Shown here one piece after another: positions 7,469-8,676 of a DNA stretch of 8,676 nucleotides (position 1 is its first letter; every line of letters begins with the position of its first letter). The position numbers were made by a program, and so were the translations under genes. Source of the stretch: JBMNNS01 sp050942625 (lineage in GTDB: Bacteria > Bacillota > Dethiobacteria > DTU022 > UBA8154). Location of the stretch: NCBI GenBank assembly GCA_050942625.1, contig JBMNNS010000069.1:1-8676 (forward strand), read 5' to 3'. A model generated the notes under the pieces. The model did not search any database. It was not told the origin of the DNA and saw only the letters and a program-made list of their open reading frames with translations.

Positions 7469-8248
7469 TTGAGGAAGCAACCTGTTATCGACAAACCCGA
7501 GTTCTTGCTACAAAAACAACAGGAAGGTAATCCAGAAGAAACTCCCCCTCCCGGGGAAAAGCCTGCTATGCAAGAAAATGTTCAACCTTCCCCAGAAAAA
7601 ACAATAGAAAAGTTGGGGCAGCTATCTACTCCTGGCCCTGACAATAGTGTTTTTACACTTACAATTATTGGGCAAATAGAAGGTCATATTGTTTTGCCTC
7701 CCCAAAACAAAACAACCAAATACGAACATGTTATTCCCCAATTGGTAGCAGTAGAACAAAATCCACAAATTAAAGGAGCATTAATAATTTTAAACACAGT
7801 TGGTGGTGATGTCGAGGCAGGTTTAGCTATTGCAGAAATGATCAATACCCTGTCCAAGCCAACTGTATCGCTGGTCCTTGGAGGGGGGCATTCCATAGGG
7901 GTCAACCTGGCGGTATCAACCAATTATTCTATTATCACAGATACAGCAACCATGACCATTCATCCTATCAGACTTACAGGTCAAATAATTGGGGTTTACC
8001 AATTCTTTGAATATCTTGATAAAATGCAGGAAAGGATAATTGAATTTGTTAGCAAACATTCAAATATGCCCAGGGAAAAATATAAAGAATTAATGTTCAA
8101 TACCAGCCAACTAGGAAGGGATATCGGTACAGTCCTAATTGGACAGGAAGCTGTAAGCCTGGGCTTAATTAATCAGGTTGGCGGGCTTTCAGATGCGGTT
8201 CTTAAACTTCAGGAATTAATCAGACAAAAAGAAATGCCTGGAAACTAA
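7469..8248 (+). CDS. tepA: ClpP-like serine protease TepA/YmfB
   Basis: This ClpP-fold serine protease is typical of spore-forming Firmicutes. In B. subtilis it was first described as aiding protein export and later linked to breakdown of small acid-soluble spore proteins during outgrowth. Numbered from the TTG at 7469, the catalytic triad is intact: S142 in GGGHSIGV, H165 in TMTIHPIR and D218 in LGRDIG, with the ClpP-like C-terminal segment GQEAVSLGLINQVGG. Residues 1-55 are a hydrophilic proline-, glutamate- and glutamine-rich tail without a signal peptide. The TTG start is chosen because AAGAAAGGAG (7451-7460) lies 8 bases upstream; an in-frame TTG at 7430 would add 13 residues but lacks such a site. 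The length of 259 residues fits. The ylzJ-like gene follows after 31 bases, as in Bacillus. Confidence 0.92.
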   Translation: MRKQPVIDKPEFLLQKQQEGNPEETPPPGEKPAMQENVQPSPEKTIEKLGQLSTPGPDNSVFTLTIIGQIEGHIVLPPQNKTTKYEHVIPQLVAVEQNPQIKGALIILNTVGGDVEAGLAIAEMINTLSKPTVSLVLGGGHSIGVNLAVSTNYSIITDTATMTIHPIRLTGQIIGVYQFFEYLDKMQERIIEFVSKHSNMPREKYKELMFNTSQLGRDIGTVLIGQEAVSLGLINQVGGLSDAVLKLQELIRQKEMPGN

Positions 8249-8279
8249 TTGACTAAATTGTTTAAAAGGGGTTTATAAA

Positions 8280-8507
8280 ATGATCCTGTATACAACAATG
8301 CCCTTAGAAGAAATCTTAAGGGACAGCCAGGAGGAAAAGGCAGCCAACTACCTGCAGATTCCTTTTAGCGGAGGGTTGATCGAGGTTCAGCTTAGTTCTG
8401 CTCTAACAGCGAAAGTGGTCCGTTTACTAAGTAATAATATTTATGATTATCTTAACCCTAAACTGCAACCCGGTGCCGAAATTCAACTAAAATGGATAGT
8501 TGAATAA
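8280..8507 (+). CDS. ylzJ: YlzJ-like small protein of unknown function
   Basis: This 75-residue protein starts MILYTTMPLEEIL, the hallmark beginning of the YlzJ family, which lies directly after tepA in many spore-forming Firmicutes. It has no signal peptide, membrane segment or cysteine. The middle contains IPFSGGLIEVQL and the C-terminus ends with a beta-like segment (AEIQLKWIVE). The ATG at 8280 is preceded by AAAAGGGG at 8 bases. It is 31 bases downstream of tepA and probably in the same transcript. In B. subtilis spoIIIE follows ylzJ, but here the gene is followed by non-coding repeats. No biochemical function is known to me for the family. Confidence 0.85.
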   Translation: MILYTTMPLEEILRDSQEEKAANYLQIPFSGGLIEVQLSSALTAKVVRLLSNNIYDYLNPKLQPGAEIQLKWIVE

Positions 8508-8534
8508 ATGCTGGATTGACTGTATTCCGAATTG

Positions 8535-8616
8535 TGTCATTCTAAATGAACGAAGTGAATGAAGAATCTATTAAGCAGCTTAAAACAAAGATCCTTCGCT
8601 ATCGCTCAGGATGACA
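8535..8616. repeat. Imperfect palindromic intergenic repeat (REP/MITE-like)
   Basis: The outer arms are TGTCATTCT (8535-8543) and AGGATGACA (8608-8616), inverted repeats matching at 8 of 9 bases. The inner arms are GAAGAATCT (8561-8569) and AGATCCTTC (8589-8597), also 8 of 9. A small hairpin TTAAG-CAG-CTTAA (8571-8583) occupies the loop. The sequence resembles the TGTCATTCTGA...GAAGAATCT palindromic repeats dispersed in many bacterial genomes. No clear target duplication is visible and it encodes no protein. With no T-tract it is not a standard terminator, although the folded RNA could protect or end the ylzJ transcript. Confidence 0.7.
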
Positions 8617-8676
8617 ATAATCACTCGGATGACAATTATCACTCAGAGACAATTATCACTCAGAGACAATTAGCGC
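8601..8676. repeat. Degenerate 17-18 bp tandem array derived from the palindrome arm
   Basis: Four units run head to tail: ATCGCTCAGGATGACAAT (8601-8618), AATCACTCGGATGACAAT (8619-8636), and two identical 17-base units TATCACTCAGAGACAAT (8637-8653 and 8654-8670). A further start (TAGCGC, 8671-8676) is cut by the window edge. The first unit is the right arm of the palindromic repeat, so the array looks like an amplification of that arm. There are no spacers and no open reading frame. Confidence 0.85.

Noticed and set aside
8601..8676. CRISPR array
   Set aside because: The units are 17-18 bp and directly adjacent with no unique spacers, and no cas gene is nearby.
1..8676. tRNA, rRNA, transposase, phage or defence genes
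   Set aside because: I saw none; all full-length genes are housekeeping, envelope or sporulation-associated.

Overview
The window comes from an AT-rich, endospore-forming Firmicute, most likely a Peptococcaceae/Desulfotomaculum-like clostridial lineage. The evidence is the gene set: an FtsK/SpoIIIE DNA translocase, a RodZ/YmfM-type protein, RimO, PgsA, and the TepA-YlzJ pair, which is typical of spore formers. Most genes have strong purine-rich ribosome binding sites, several start with GTG or TTG, and coding density is high. The genus is inferred, not shown. No stretch over 300 bases lacks a gene.

Layout. Positions 1-94 hold the first 31 codons of an unrecognised membrane-anchored protein (minus strand, TTG start). 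Its roughly 100-base leader (95-226) carries a promoter-like sequence, a hairpin followed by nine T's, and a second possible stem reaching the ribosome binding site. Next comes a minus-strand cluster read from right to left: nptA-like Na/Pi cotransporter (7330-6380), uppP (6326-5523), ftsK/spoIIIE (5434-3095), rodZ/ymfM-like (3076-2213), rimO (2180-849) and pgsA (852-262). From ftsK to pgsA the spacing is tight (18 bases, 32 bases, then a 4-base ATGA overlap), as in one operon. A 138-base divergent intergenic region (7331-7468) separates this cluster from tepA (7469-8248) and ylzJ-like (8280-8507) on the plus strand. The right end (8535-8676) is non-coding repeat: an imperfect palindrome of about 82 bp whose right arm runs into a degenerate 17-18 bp tandem array that continues off the window.

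How the genes fit together. The minus-strand cluster concerns the dividing cell and its envelope: chromosome translocation through the septum (FtsK/SpoIIIE), cell shape (RodZ-like), phosphatidylglycerophosphate synthesis (PgsA) and lipid-carrier recycling for peptidoglycan (UppP), with the ribosomal protein S12 modifying enzyme RimO embedded. TepA is a ClpP-like serine protease linked in Bacillus subtilis to spore outgrowth.

I found no convincing new multi-gene system; all full-length genes belong to known families. The best leads are the terminal repeat apparently amplified from the palindrome's own arm, the structured leader at the left edge, an 8-bp duplication that shifts the rimO ribosome binding site, and the divergent placement of tepA-ylzJ relative to ftsK.
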